From Turritopsis dohrnii (Eukaryota > Cnidaria > Hydrozoa > Anthoathecata > Oceaniidae): DNA of 64,000 nucleotides. The stretch covers positions 1,302,001-1,366,000 of the forward strand of contig BQMF02000003.1 of the NCBI GenBank assembly GCA_027922465.2. Direction: 5' to 3'. The translations under genes and the position numbers were made by a program. The notes beneath the pieces were generated by a model. That model did not search any database and had not been told where the DNA came from. It worked only from the letters and a program-made list of their open reading frames with translations. Numbering within the stretch: position 1 is the first letter of the stretch; every line of letters begins with the position of its first letter. Positions 34,901 to 46,140 of the stretch are shown piece after piece.

Positions 34901-35831
34901 ATCTCTTGTTCTACCTCTTTCTAACGCTGAGTCAGAAAGGTATTTTTCATTCCTTTGGCGTATTTTTTCAAAGGAGAGAAAATCTCTTTCTAACCAAATG
35001 TTGGAAAATATATTGCGACTTAGATCTGACTTGGATTTCGGACCTGGACGATATGAAAAAGCAATTGAAATGTTTCTTTCCGAGTATCCGAATGGAACAG
35101 TTAGAAAAGGAGTTCGTCGTGTTGATGGAATAGCAAAAGTTACGAAAAAAGTGCGAAAAAGTGATGACAATCGTGAATCAGCACCTAATGTTTTGGAACA
35201 ACTGGTTCTATCTTCTGATGAGGATGATGCCATAAGTCTATCTTCAGATAGTTGTGAGGAAGATGTTTTTGAAACCTCCAGTGATGAGTGCAGTAGCGAT
35301 GACCAAGAACTTTAAAAACACAACACACTTTCTTTAGTTCTTATTTAAATTGGTTTTTAAAACATAAGTGACACAGGCTATAACCAACTTGATAGTAGGT
35401 TATTCTAATCCAGCATATACCCCTGTATTGCGCCTGAACTATACCCAAGATATTTTTTCGTACTTACGTAGTTTTATTAAATACAGATTCGGCTCCATTT
35501 CCTCTTTCATTAAGAAGTTTTTGAAAAGTTGAAAACCACTTTATTAACTTAACAGTTCTCATTATGCCTTTTGTTTTTACTGGTTAATCGTTTCCGTAAA
35601 ATAAAGGTTCGGTAATGAATGTTACATACTACGATTGCTACGCTATATGCGACTGTTAACGGCAATTTCAAACTTAAAAACATGAATTACATTCATTAAA
35701 CTTTGCTAACATTTTCATATACGTACACTACATTCGTCGGCAAAAAATATAAATAAGTGTTTTTGCCGACGTTTTTGCCGACGTAAATTAACATTTGTGC
35801 CGTGGAACACTTCTTTGAGTTTCCAGGGCTG
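31919..35831 (+). mobile_element. 3.9-kb hAT transposon, near-complete
   Basis: Terminal inverted repeats CAGCCCTGGAA on both ends. Flanks TCCATGCC (31911-31918) and TGCATGCC (overlapping the right end at 35830-35837) agree at 7 of 8 positions, close to an 8-bp hAT duplication. Subterminal regions on both sides carry several GCCGACGT or CGTCGGC motifs, probably transposase binding sites. It contains a transposase gene with introns (32379-35315), now broken by frameshifts. Confidence 0.85.
32379..35315 (+). pseudogene. hAT transposase with introns, frameshifted
   Basis: Start ATG 32379. Residues 1-95 include a BED/TTF-like zinc finger (WCKIC ... FADHL ... H). The frame shifts near 32697, continuing in 32696-33165 up to a donor (AAG|GTAATC). 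A second exon, about 33581-33823, encodes the CTDGVAVNIAMHRLID and LILCPNHKVELAIHDAF segments typical of the hAT catalytic core, then a donor at GTATAC. A third exon resumes about 34012 with FKCPSGTRWVEHQ. Another frameshift lies near 34715, and the end (34737-35315) carries the hAT dimerisation motif LPLSNAESERYFSFLWRI and an acidic Ser/Asp/Glu tail. This is the KIAA1586/ZNF862-like hAT type. At least two frameshifts make it inactive as it stands. Confidence 0.8.
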
Positions 35832-37258
35832 CATGCCTGCATCATTGCAAAACCAATGGGTGCTTGATAAGTATACAAGGAAATAGTTAATATACGAAAG
35901 GTACACAGAGCCAAAATATGAGCAAATAAAATCATACAATTTTGCGTGGATTCATATTTGCGATTTTGGCCAAAGTCGCAAAAATTAATCCACGCAAAAA
36001 AAAAATCCCCTTAAGGTATCTACTATCAAGCTGATATTCAGATAAAAGCGCTGTCCATACTAATCAGGGTAGATTTGAAGTTAATATTACAAACCATGAA
36101 ACCATCTTACATGAAACCATCTTACAAAATTATAAAATCAAATTTGTATAAAGGTTAACAAAAGAAGAAAAGAAAATTGTCAAACCTTTGGGGGTAGGCA
36201 TTTTAGCACATAACTATCAAAAGCAATCAAAAACCGATTTTTACTAAAAAATATTATGTGTAGCATTTCAAATTTGAGAAGAAAAAATCACAATTTATAA
36301 AATTAAATTCAAATATTCAAAATAAACATCTCTGATTCAAAAAAATATGTTCACATACTATCACAGTATGTCATACATAAATGTAATAAAACTGACTTTT
36401 GTAAATCCCAAATGAAAAAAAAAATTTTTTTGGAGTGAAAATATACACCCACTGCATATCTGGAAGTAGAAGTTTTTGTTTCGGTTTGATTTAAATTACA
36501 GACTGTTATGTTGGAATGTGTTTTGATTTACGTTCGTTCTTGTAAGGAAAATTGACATATATTATAATTTCTACGAAATAAAATATCATATACAATATCA
36601 AAACAGTATACGTGATCATGGAATTGAATGAATATTGTTGGATTACACGGCTATCGACTATCCCACGACTATCCTATTTTACGTATATATATAATTGATT
36701 TTCTGAACTTCTTTTTGCATATACAACATCACGTTTTTACTTGCAATTCTTGTTATGTACTCCTTGAATTAACAACTGGTTGTTGTCCACCACATGTAAA
36801 AAGGGTTTCCTTCATATGGTTGTACATCTATGTGTTTTCAGCTACATTATATCAGGATGTAAAATAAAAAAAGTCTTCAGCTTGGCTTTTAATGATGAAC
36901 TTTCAACTTTGCACTGAAATCACAGATTCAATGCTCTACTGTTCCAAGCATTTAATTACCATTCATCATAACATTGTTTTATCAACAAAAACAAAACCTC
37001 CGTGATATCTCGCTTTTTTTCTCTTTTGCGTTCATTCAAAACTGTCAAAAACATTGAATTAAACATTGAATTAAAACGTTTTTATTTCCATCATTTAACA
37101 TTTGAATCTCTTGAATCGGCGTAAAAGCTGGGAGAGAAAGCCAAACTCTTCCACTGCCCAACTGCACTGACTGAAAAAAATGGCGCACTACTTCACTGAA
37201 GACTAGCCTCTATTCTTATCTATCTTGACTAGGCCAAAGTTCAATACTGAACCAAGGC

Positions 37259-37265
37259 TATAAAA
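37259..37265 (+). promoter_or_regulatory. TATA-like box, unit A
   Basis: TATAAAA within a block (TTCAATACTGAAC ... GGCTATAAAAGTGAA) conserved in both duplicate units while nearby sequence has drifted. A matching copy is at 42827. No downstream gene is evident, so function is uncertain. Confidence 0.3.
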
Positions 37266-37399
37266 GTGAATGGAGAAGATGAAGGAGGAGAAGGAAACTG
37301 CCCCCCTATGGGGAAATATATAATGAAAAAACAAGATTCGCAAAAATGCGACTATATATTTCCCAAAAGTTGCAAAATTTTTGCCAATTATTGTGTGTA

Positions 37400-37996
37400 C
37401 CGTAAAGCGGGGGTGACTTCGATCAATTTTGCCACTATTTTAAAAGTAACTTCCGAAATACTAAACCATTACTTCTGAAACTTTGGAATCCTTACATTAC
37501 ATATTTCTTCTATTTCAGTGCAAAATTTCACAGTAACTAAACTTGTAATTCCACAGAAATAACCTGATCTTTCCAAGAAAATGACAATATCGATTATGGG
37601 GTGACTTCGATCAGCTTATGAAAAGCGCCAAACTACTTTTATAAGCGCCAAATTAATTATATTTGACAATGTTTTTGAAGCGCCATTATTACAATATCAA
37701 CAGACCACAATTTGTCAATTTATACTTCACATGTGTACCAAAAATGTCCAGGCTAAACTCTTGAATACAACGTAGAGCGATGACCAATGTGAGCGGTGAA
37801 AATTTTGATGTTTTTCATCGTTAATTTCGGAAGAAATTGATTGTTTCGCTTGAAGATGATTCTGATGATATTTTACAATAGGAATCTAAATGAAAATCTT
37901 AAAAAAGGTGAAAAACGCATTTTAATTTCAGAGTTTAAGCAGTTTATTTTTACTGATCGAAGTCACCCCGCTGATCGAAGTCACCCCGCTTTACGG
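37400..37996. mobile_element. TA-flanked MITE, CCGTAAAGCGGGG ends
   Basis: Ends are inverted copies of CCGTAAAGCGGGG followed by TGACTTCGATCA; the right end has the GGGGTGACTTCGATCA unit twice in tandem. TA flanks both sides (37398-37399, 37997-37998). No coding capacity. Absent from unit A near 31737. Confidence 0.85.
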
Positions 37997-38742
37997 TACA
38001 TTGATAACCATGAGAAAAATGTATGATAAAACAATTACAGTGTATATAACTACCATCCACCTGATACTCAGATAAAAATGTTGTCCTTACTAATCAGGGT
38101 GGAATTGAATTTAATACCGCAAAAAAACTTATTTTGGACTTATAATGAAATGAAGATGTTCATGGTCAAATGATAAGGTTTGTTATATAATTTTTGCTGA
38201 GCATTTAAAAAGTGACTAATATTTCCCCTTAAACAACTGCATATATATATCATCAATGTGTAAAAGAATTATTTCATCATAACAAATGTATGATCTTTAT
38301 TGTTGCAGAAGCTTGACATCCTTTATACCGTAAACAATGTAAAACAGAACACTTGGTTTTTGTAACTCAGATAAAACTATCTTGCAACATTTATATATTA
38401 TCAAATTTGTATACAGGTGGTTTTACTGTACAAAAGAAAAGAAAATTGTTAAACCTAATTTTAATAGCTACAGTGGAATTGTAAATAAAATGTAAATAAA
38501 ATTCTCAATAATGAAACTTCTCGTAATTCTGTTTATTATCAAACTATATGCCCGCATAAACATTTTCAATAGCTATATATAGTATAATACTTTGGGGTAA
38601 ACATCATAAGCAAATAACTAATAATCATAAGCAATCAAAATGTTTACTAACACAAATATTACGTAGCATTTCAAATTAGGACCGAAGAGTTATTTTCAAA
38701 AAAGAGATGAACTTAATAGTGAAGTCAATAATGCTAAAATAA

Positions 38743-41700
38743 CACCATGATACTTCAAAAGGTGATTAAAGCATAAAAATTGGCACAAATGTAGATAATC
38801 AAATTTTAGTTCAAAAAATTGACAGATCCACCTGAAAAAGTCACGTGACTGCTGACTTCAACACTTTTTTTGTTGAAATATTTTTTTTCGAAAATGGCAA
38901 TGTTTTATATATAGTTGGAAAGGAAACTTAATTCTGAGCAGAAGTCTCAATGCAACCACGACCTGAAAATGACGTCATCAAAAGTTGTTGACGTTCGAAA
39001 CACCATTGATTACGTCATCAATTTTTGGTTAAAAATGAGTTTGGAAGATTGTTTTCTCGAATGAGCATTGATCAAGCACACGAACAAAATAATAAGATCG
39101 TGAAAATTGATGGTGGTGCCATTGGAATTCTCGAAAACGAAGACGCATTAATGAAATGGGCTATAGCTGGACCTTTCAACAGTGATATGCTACACGAATC
39201 CGCAAGAAATAGTAAAACTCATCACCATGAAGATACAATGCTATTTGATCAGAGATTTGTGAAGGAGAAAGAGTCATTGACAGCAGCCTTTCCGGAGTTC
39301 GGGAATCCTTTTGAAGAAACTGGGGACTCTTTAAATCAGTTCATTTCAAAGCAGATTTTCACTGTTGAAGCAACAACATCTGTGGTGCAGGCAGAAATCA
39401 TTAGAAAGAAACAGATGACAACCTACCTAAGTGAAAGAATAATTGGAAATTATAAAGAAAAACAAACTTCCCTTATTTCGCCATAAAAATTCCATTGCGA
39501 CAACAAAAATCAAGCAAAAGACGGTACGTCTAGATGCAGATTGACGATTATGTGCAAGTTTATACGTTGCCTGTCAGTCAAGAAAAGGAGATCTTGAAAA
39601 CTTCTTTGCTCATGAGAATCATGCATATCCTGTTTCTGTATCTGAATATGGTCGCTTACGAAAATGTGCTGCTAAGTCAGACTTTCTGAAATGCCTTGAA
39701 GAAGTACAAGAACCAAGTTTCACACCACCTGAGGTCCAAATGAAAATTGTTGATGGTGCAGCTTTTGTCAATATTTTTGGTCCAAAGTCTTCGAAAACAC
39801 TAGGCGAGTACTGCAAATCAGAGCTTCTTGAGAAAGTTGTGTCGATTTCACAGAGAGTTCAACAGCTGGATATTGTTTTTGACGGCTACAATAAGCAAAG
39901 TTTAAAAGGACAAACAAGGGTAAACAGAGGCCAAGGAATACGAGTAGCTGTTCGAGAGGAAACACCAATAATGAAAAAGTTTCAAGATTTCATGCGTAAT
40001 GACGATAACAAAACAGAATTGTTTAAAATGATTGCAACCCAAATAGCATCAACTGGAAATCAGTCCATGCTTATATCTACTACTTCAGAGAACGTTGTTT
40101 CTAACTCAAATGATATGAATTTATCAAACTTACAACTTTGCCATCACAAAGAAGCAGACCCTCGCCTCTTTTTACATGCATTACATACTTCAAATAATGG
40201 CGTTAACAAATTATCTTTTTTCACAGTGGACACTGATGTTGTTGTAATAGCACTATACCACTCCTATGACTTAAATCTCGAAGAGCTATGGGTTGAAATA
40301 GGTGTTGGTCAGCACAAGAGATGGTTACCTATTCATGACTATGCCAGAAATTTGGGTGAAGAAATTTGTAGTGCATTGCCGTTTTGGTTTCTTTGACTTT
40401 GCGACACAGTATCAATATTTTCTGGGAGAGGAAAGAAAACAGCATGGAAGGTGTGGGAGATTTATCCTGAAGTGACTGCGATATTTCAAAAGAGGATTGT
40501 GCAAATGTTGAAAGATTTGTGGTTTTATTATATGACCGTACAAGTACGTATAACAAGGTTAACGATTGTCGAAGAGATCTCTTCACGAAGAAAGGAAGAG
40601 CAGTTGAGGGCATTCCACCAACAAAAGTTGCTTTGGAACAACATATCAAAGGGGCTGTTTTACAAAGTAGGTACACGAACACGAAAATTGTCACAGTTAA
40701 CAAACAAATTTTATGCGAAATATAACTAATGGATTAACTCCACAATTTTGTTTTAGCATTCTTGAATCTTAAAAATACCAACTGTAAAATAAACCTAAAC
40801 TGATATTTATTTACTTTCCAGCTATCCTTGTGTTTGATTGTTTAATAATATACTTTATTTCAATAAGGATTTTGACAATGGCAACAACAAAGCAGATAAC
40901 AGTTTTCGATATAAAAAACTATGGTTGGGAAATCAAGGAAGGAAGGGCATATCCAATTTGGACAATGGCACCTGAAATTTCAAAATCTTGTTACGAGCTA
41001 ACCAAATGTGGCTGCAAAAAGAAATACACAAAAAGATGTCGTTGCAAACGCCAAGGACTAGGGTGCACTGACTTATGTATTGATGTATTGATGGGTTGTA
41101 TATGATGTAGCTTTCATTTGAAATCTAAACAAAACGGTTTATTTCATTATTATTGTTATTATTATTATCAAAACTGTTTAAAGAGGATACAATATTTCAG
41201 TTTAAATAAAACTGACTTTCTGAGTGTACTTTGACAGCCTATAACTCTTTTGTAATTGATTTTCAGACATTTTCTTGCCATTAAATTTCCTTTCCAATGA
41301 TGTACAGGTTAAGGTATTTTGAAAAACTCATTTTTCACAAAAAATTGATGACGTCATCATTGGTGTTGCGAACGTCAATAACTTTTGATGACGTCATTTT
41401 CAGACCGTAGTTGCATTGAGAATTTTGCACAGAATTAAATTTCCTTTCTAACGATGTATAGGTTAAGGTATTTTGAAAAACTCATTTTTCATCAAAAATT
41501 TATGACGTCATCATTGGCGTTTCGAATGTCAATAACGTTTGATGACTTCATTTTCAGACCGTGGTTGCATTGAGACTTTTGCTCAGAATTAAATTTCCTT
41601 TCCAACGATATGTAAAACATTGCCATTTTCGAAAAAAAATATTTCAACAAAAAAAGTGCTGAAGTCAGCAGTCACGTGACTTTTTCAGGTGGATCTGTCA

Positions 41701-41777
41701 ATTTTTTAAAGTAGAATTTGATTCTCTATAACTGTGCCAATTTTTATGCTTTAATCACCATTTGAAGTATCGTTGTG
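38743..41777 (+). mobile_element. XPG-nuclease/Cys8 DNA transposon with 285-bp terminal repeats
   Basis: The ends are long inverted repeats, about 38743-39035 and 41475-41777, starting CACCATGATACTTCAAA on the left and CACAACGATACTTCAAA from the right, and sharing AAAGTCACGTGACTGCTGAC and several TGACGTCA motifs. Just inside the right repeat, an extra partial copy of about 180 bp (41280-41470) is tandemly duplicated. The left repeat runs straight into the middle of the coding sequence, so the N-terminal part of the gene is deleted. Both the XPG nuclease and the Cys8 tail bring Academ-type transposons to mind; that assignment is an inference. Confidence 0.75.
39025..41104 (+). pseudogene. XPG/FEN1-like nuclease and Cys8-tail transposon protein, truncated
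   Basis: Segments in order: 39025-39486 with the family hallmark SIDQAHEQNN; about 39580-40396 with ENHAYPVS, DGAAFVNIFGPKS and the nuclease motifs HHKEADPRL and FFTVDTDVVVIA; about 40398-40725 with CDTVSIFSGRGKK and VLLYDRTS; and about 40917-41104 ending in KCGCKKKYTKRCRCKRQGLG then C..LC. The EAD, D-x-D and G/LCD motifs resemble the acidic active-site series of FEN1/XPG flap nucleases. The cysteine tail resembles a Cys8/CXC zinc-binding module. Breaks: stop near 39484, stop and shift at 40394 just before LCDT (the usual glycine of GCD is Leu), and loss of the N-terminal zinc finger part. The protein cannot be made whole. Confidence 0.7.
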
Positions 41778-42826
41778 CTTATTTACCTGACTATAAAATG
41801 ACAATTTATAAAACCAAATTCAAGTATCAGAATAAACATCTCTGTTCAAAAAAATGTGTTCATACTCATTGTTTATTATGTGATAAAAATAACCATCGTA
41901 AATCCAAAATGGAAAAGAACAACAGATTTTCGTAGTGAAAATACACATCCGTAACCAAACCACTACATAGCTGAAAACAGAAGTTTGTGTTCTGACTTGA
42001 TTTAATTTACAGACTGTCTGTCATGTTGGATTGTGTTTTGATTTACGTTTGTTGTTTGTAAGAAAAATTGTCAGTATTATATATTACATTTTGAAAAATA
42101 AAATATGATATACAGCATCAAAACAGTATACATGACCATAGACTTCATTCATAGTAAACTATGTTTCTGTTGCTGGATTAAACAACTAGTACACTCAACC
42201 AGATTCTTTCAAGTTATTATGTGTCTCAATCCTCTGTGTATTAAAATATTATACGTAAATGGTTTTCTGAACTTTGTATTGCATATACGACATCACATAT
42301 TTACTTGCTGTTTTTGAATTAACATAACTGGTTGAACTGGTGGTTGTTCTCCATGTGAAAAGGGTTTCCTTCTTTTTGCTGTATATCATCGTGCTTTCAG
42401 TTCAGTTGGGCTACATTACATCAGGATCATACTAAATAAATCTTCAGCCTGGTTATTGAGAATGAATTTTCACCTTTGCACTGGAATCGCAACTTCAATG
42501 GTTTGTTGTTCCAAGCAATAAATTACCAATATCATCATCATAACACATTGTTATCAACACAAAAACAAAACATACCAATGTTTTTTTTGTTGTTGTTGTT
42601 TTTTACATGTTTATTCAAAAGTTTTTACAACTTTTTAAGAAATAAAACGATTTATTTCCATCATTTAACCTTTCATCTATTGAATCATTAAAGCTAGCAG
42701 AAAACATCTTCAAAATCCTATCTGCACTGACGACACTGACTGAAAAGATGGCGTACTACTTTACTGAAGACTAGCTTCTAATCTTATCTACCTTAGCTAG
42801 GCCAGAGTTCAATACTGAACTGCGGC

Positions 42827-42833
42827 TATAAAA
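42827..42833 (+). promoter_or_regulatory. TATA-like box, unit B
   Basis: TATAAAA in the same conserved block as at 37259 (GTTCAATACTGAAC ... GGCTATAAAAGTGAAC). Confidence 0.3.
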
Positions 42834-42872
42834 GTGAACGAGGAGGCGCCTTACGGGGAAATATATAAAAAC

Positions 42873-43311
42873 AGGTCAGATAGGAAGAAAAATCTCAAAG
42901 AACATCTGTTAAGAATGTGCAAGTCTCTGAACACATCACCGTGTCTTTATTTGTTATTTTATAAAAAGATTCTTTTGGAAAATTGAAAGATACCAGAGTA
43001 AACCATGCCTTGTGTTAGGAAAGTACACAAAGAGAGCATTTACGGAAATTAAACACTTTACTTTTTTATCACTTTGTTGAACTTCTTGAAAGAGCTAGGT
43101 TTTTTAGAGCTCACGCTTTTCTCCATTCATATTTATCATGTTGAATACTATATGTTGGAAAATTGTTGGTACCGCACCAGCTTTCAATGTTCTTTTCTTC
43201 AGCATATAACCTAGCATGTTTTCCATATTATCAACTTCGAAACAGTCTTCATGAAAATGATCACTGCAAACTACTTTATCTTTTTTTCATTTATTTTCTA
43301 TTTTCTACGGG
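42873..43311. other. No gene recognised
   Basis: Non-coding DNA between tandem unit B and a LINE/SINE tail. Confidence 0.5.
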
Positions 43312-43471
43312 AATTTATTTATTTGTATATTTTTTATTTTCTATTTGGTGGCCACCTCCTTTGTTTAGATTTATCTACTGGGGTGGTCTCCAGTCATTAC
43401 TTTATTTAATTACTTTGTAGTTAATTTTTTGTCACAAATAAATATCATTCTATTCTATTCTATTCTATTCT
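43312..43471 (+). mobile_element. LINE/SINE 3' tail, copy 2
   Basis: TTTGGTGGCCACCTCC, GTTTAG, CTGGGGTGGTCTCC and CACAAATAAATAT match copy 1 at 23078-23224, but the tail is (ATTCT)n at 43447-43471 instead of TGAT-rich. Related 3' ends with different simple tails fit LINE-driven retroposition. Confidence 0.55.
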
Positions 43472-43630
43472 TTTCCAAATCGAAAAGTTTTAACAGTAAA
43501 CCCAGTGCTGATGTTGTTAAACCATCTTTCAGCTCTCTGTTTTTCTTTGACAAGATCAGTAAAACGAAAATATATTCTCTCATCACAAATTGTCTTTACT
43601 ACACGATTTGTAAAAGTTACAGCTGGATTA

Positions 43631-43806
43631 TCTAAGTGCAACTGTGACGTCATATTTTTGAGTTTTGATTAAACTTCAAACTTAAATAACTAACGAAAGA
43701 ATTGTGTAAAATGAATGGAACTTTATAAAAAGTCGTCTTCCACAATTTAAAATCCATTCATTAAATAAAAAAAACACATAATTTTGACGTTAATTCTCCT
43801 TTAAAA
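43631..43806. repeat. Right arm of long inverted repeat
   Basis: Partner of 31327-31477. Ends ATTTTGACGTTAATTCTCCT then TTTAAAA. A 62-codon minus-strand frame at 43465-43653 starts inside it but shows no known domain. Confidence 0.5.
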
Positions 43807-44627
43807 CTAAAGATTTCCTTCTGATCACAAAAATTTAACTTTCTCGTTCGACCAACTCCTTTAATTGAAGGGAAATCAATAGAGAAAAAAGAATTATTTA
43901 ATTCATATTATCCTCAACAGAAGTTTTAACAATCCCAATTTTGTTGTGACCCCCTTCCTATTCCCACAATTTAGACTTCTTAAGCTTGTGACCACGAGTA
44001 CCATAAAAACCGATGAAATTACAGGACACAGTTAACATTTATTGTGAGATTTATCTTAAAATACATAGAAGGGAAGTCTCATTGAACTGAAAGTGGATAT
44101 AAGTGAAGAGAAAGAAAGTATATATAACCAAAGATATTGATCTCAAAAACCTGTCAACAATACTAAGAACATGGTTTAGTTAAATGTGCGCTATTTTAAC
44201 AAGTGTGCTTGTGGTGATACATAGATGAGTTTCCAAGTTATATACATAATGTTTATAAACATTGATGTTCTTTTCTCAGTAATTGCTGTATACTACAATG
44301 CATACATATAATAACTATTCTAACTTTATATATGCTATTGATCAAGTTATTTGCATGCGTGCCTCTTTACTGGTAATTAAGTTCTATACACTTCAAGATT
44401 TTATCTAGTTATTTGGTTCTAAAGCAGAAACTTTTTTTATTTATTCAAACCATTTTCAGTGCTATATAAAAACCGACGACACCTGTCTTGTAAATTTTTT
44501 TTCAGGAAGTATACTTGTGGCGTAAAAACATTGTGGAAACTGTAAGGAATGTCGAAGTGTTGAATGTCTCATGCTGGCATAGTGGTGTAATCTATTATAA
44601 TAGGTGTAATATTATAATAGAATGTAA
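43807..44627. other. No gene recognised
   Basis: AT-rich non-coding DNA. Confidence 0.5.
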
Positions 44628-46140
44628 TAGCAATTAAAAGGGCATCATTGATAAAATTGAGACAAATAGGCCGGCGTCTGTGCCACAAAAACTTGTCATG
44701 CCCGCTGTACAACTTGCAGACCACAGTTTCTATGCAGAAACCCTCGAGTTAAATATTACTGATAACAGAACCAAAAAGTTCCCACTCATAACCTGGTCCC
44801 TTTGTTTGTAAATTGGGTCTAAAGTTCCAGTTTATCGGGTCTATCGTTTTGTTTCGTATGTGAATGATTCTAAGTGTTATGTTCTAGTGCATATTTTACA
44901 GACTCATGTTTCGGTGGAGCTTGCTATTAGAATGTGCTTATATTTCAGGTCTGTAAAATAATATCGGTAAAAAAACTAAAGATGCTAACTTTAGTTATGA
45001 TTAATAATTGAATTGCTCACCACGTTGTTAGGGGATAACTTTAAGGTGGAATGTTTTCCTCATTTTCCTGGGAACAATAATGAAGAAACAGTAAACAAAA
45101 TATTGCAGAAGACCTTTGATACTTTTTAAAATTCACATGAATAGTGGTTAGCATCACCAGAGGAACTGGTTCAGCGTGTCGTCAGGTTTGTTGTTTATCA
45201 TCCCCTCTCTCCTATCTCTGGAGGATGGCTGCTGTTTGAATAATGTTTAAATATAACTATCGAAAAATATGAAAGCCTAAACAGTAGCACTGCTTAACAA
45301 GGGTTTAGGCACACAAAAACCATTGTAATTGAACCAAACCAAAAAAAGGAAAAACAATCCTCTATTACTATATATATATAGCTGCTGTCCTATTATATAA
45401 CAATATAACTAGAAAAAAGGTTATGTTAAGACTAAATTTTACTGAATGTAAATGTGTTTTCTGGATCGAAATCCTATAAAATATTATAATCAGCCTTATT
45501 AGTCTCTATTAGATGCTGCTTTATAATCTACTTATCTCTAACCTATGTTTAAGGTAGCATTGTTTACCTTTTTAGTCATTACCCAGAATAGTCAGTTAGA
45601 TTTCAGTTTATACTATCATAGCAGTTGCTACAGAAAATTCAGAAATAGTGTCTAAAATGGAAAGAGCAAGGAAGGGTTGCAAGTAGTAAGAAGTTATCAA
45701 GTACCGTAGTCAAACCTAGCTGTTCTAAGCAAAAGCTTTACCCAAATTTCCTGGTGCATTAAGATGACATAGAATAAAACTAGATCTGGCATTTTGGAAG
45801 AGGTTTGCATCATTTGTGAAAAGGGAAGTCCTTTGTTAGGTCAGAATTGCTTTGAATTTATTAGATGTCGGTTATATTATAACATTTTCTCCAAAGGTTT
45901 TAAAGAATATATTTTCTCATAAATTGAGTTTTCATGTGTGTGCACAATTGAAATGGGTATATATACATCTTTGGGATTCGAAAAAAATATTCCACTTAGT
46001 AAAGGCTATGACATCAGATGCTGGCAAGCTAAGACTTAAAAAAGACCATGATGTTGAATTATAGAAAGGAAGTTCATCATAAAAGTGTTATAACATAAAT
46101 GTGTATTCAGTTCACAAAAGTAAAAGCAATACATTATACC

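Larger units (their letters stand above)
31777..36016. mobile_element. MITE (CCTTAAGGGGATTT ends) split by a hAT insertion
   Basis: The ends are inverted copies of CCTTAAGGGGATTT followed by TTTTTGCGTGGA and TAATTTTTGC, flanked by TA (31775-31776, 36017-36018). The two halves (31777-31918 and 35832-36016) make about 330 bp; the rest is the later hAT insertion. Unit B at about 38036-38060 has the same flanking DNA without the MITE and so shows the empty site. Confidence 0.8.
31673..37328. repeat. Tandem duplication unit A
   Basis: Starts AAACAAGATTCGCAAAAATG and ends with GGGGAAATATATA, directly abutting unit B, which starts with the same sequence. Homologous blocks without TEs include 31673-31771, 36017-36150, and 36180-37328. 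It carries the MITE of 31777-36016 with a hAT element inside. Relative to unit B it lacks several hundred bp around 36090-36180. Confidence 0.75.
37329..42872. repeat. Tandem duplication unit B
   Basis: A direct repeat of unit A, starting AAACAAGATTCGCAAAAATG and ending ACGGGGAAATATATA. It carries two insertions absent from A: the MITE at 37400-37996 and the XPG/Cys8 element at 38743-41777. Conserved stretches can be followed through 41800-42860 against 36270-37320. Confidence 0.75.

Noticed and set aside
34757..35233. 158-codon minus-strand frame
   Set aside because: Antisense of the hAT C-terminal coding region; no independent support.
43465..43653. 62-codon minus-strand frame in the right arm of the long inverted repeat
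   Set aside because: No known domain; could be transposase debris but not supportable.
45852..46064. 70-codon plus-strand frame before the decayed XPG coding debris
   Set aside because: Could be part of the same element, but no family motif is readable.
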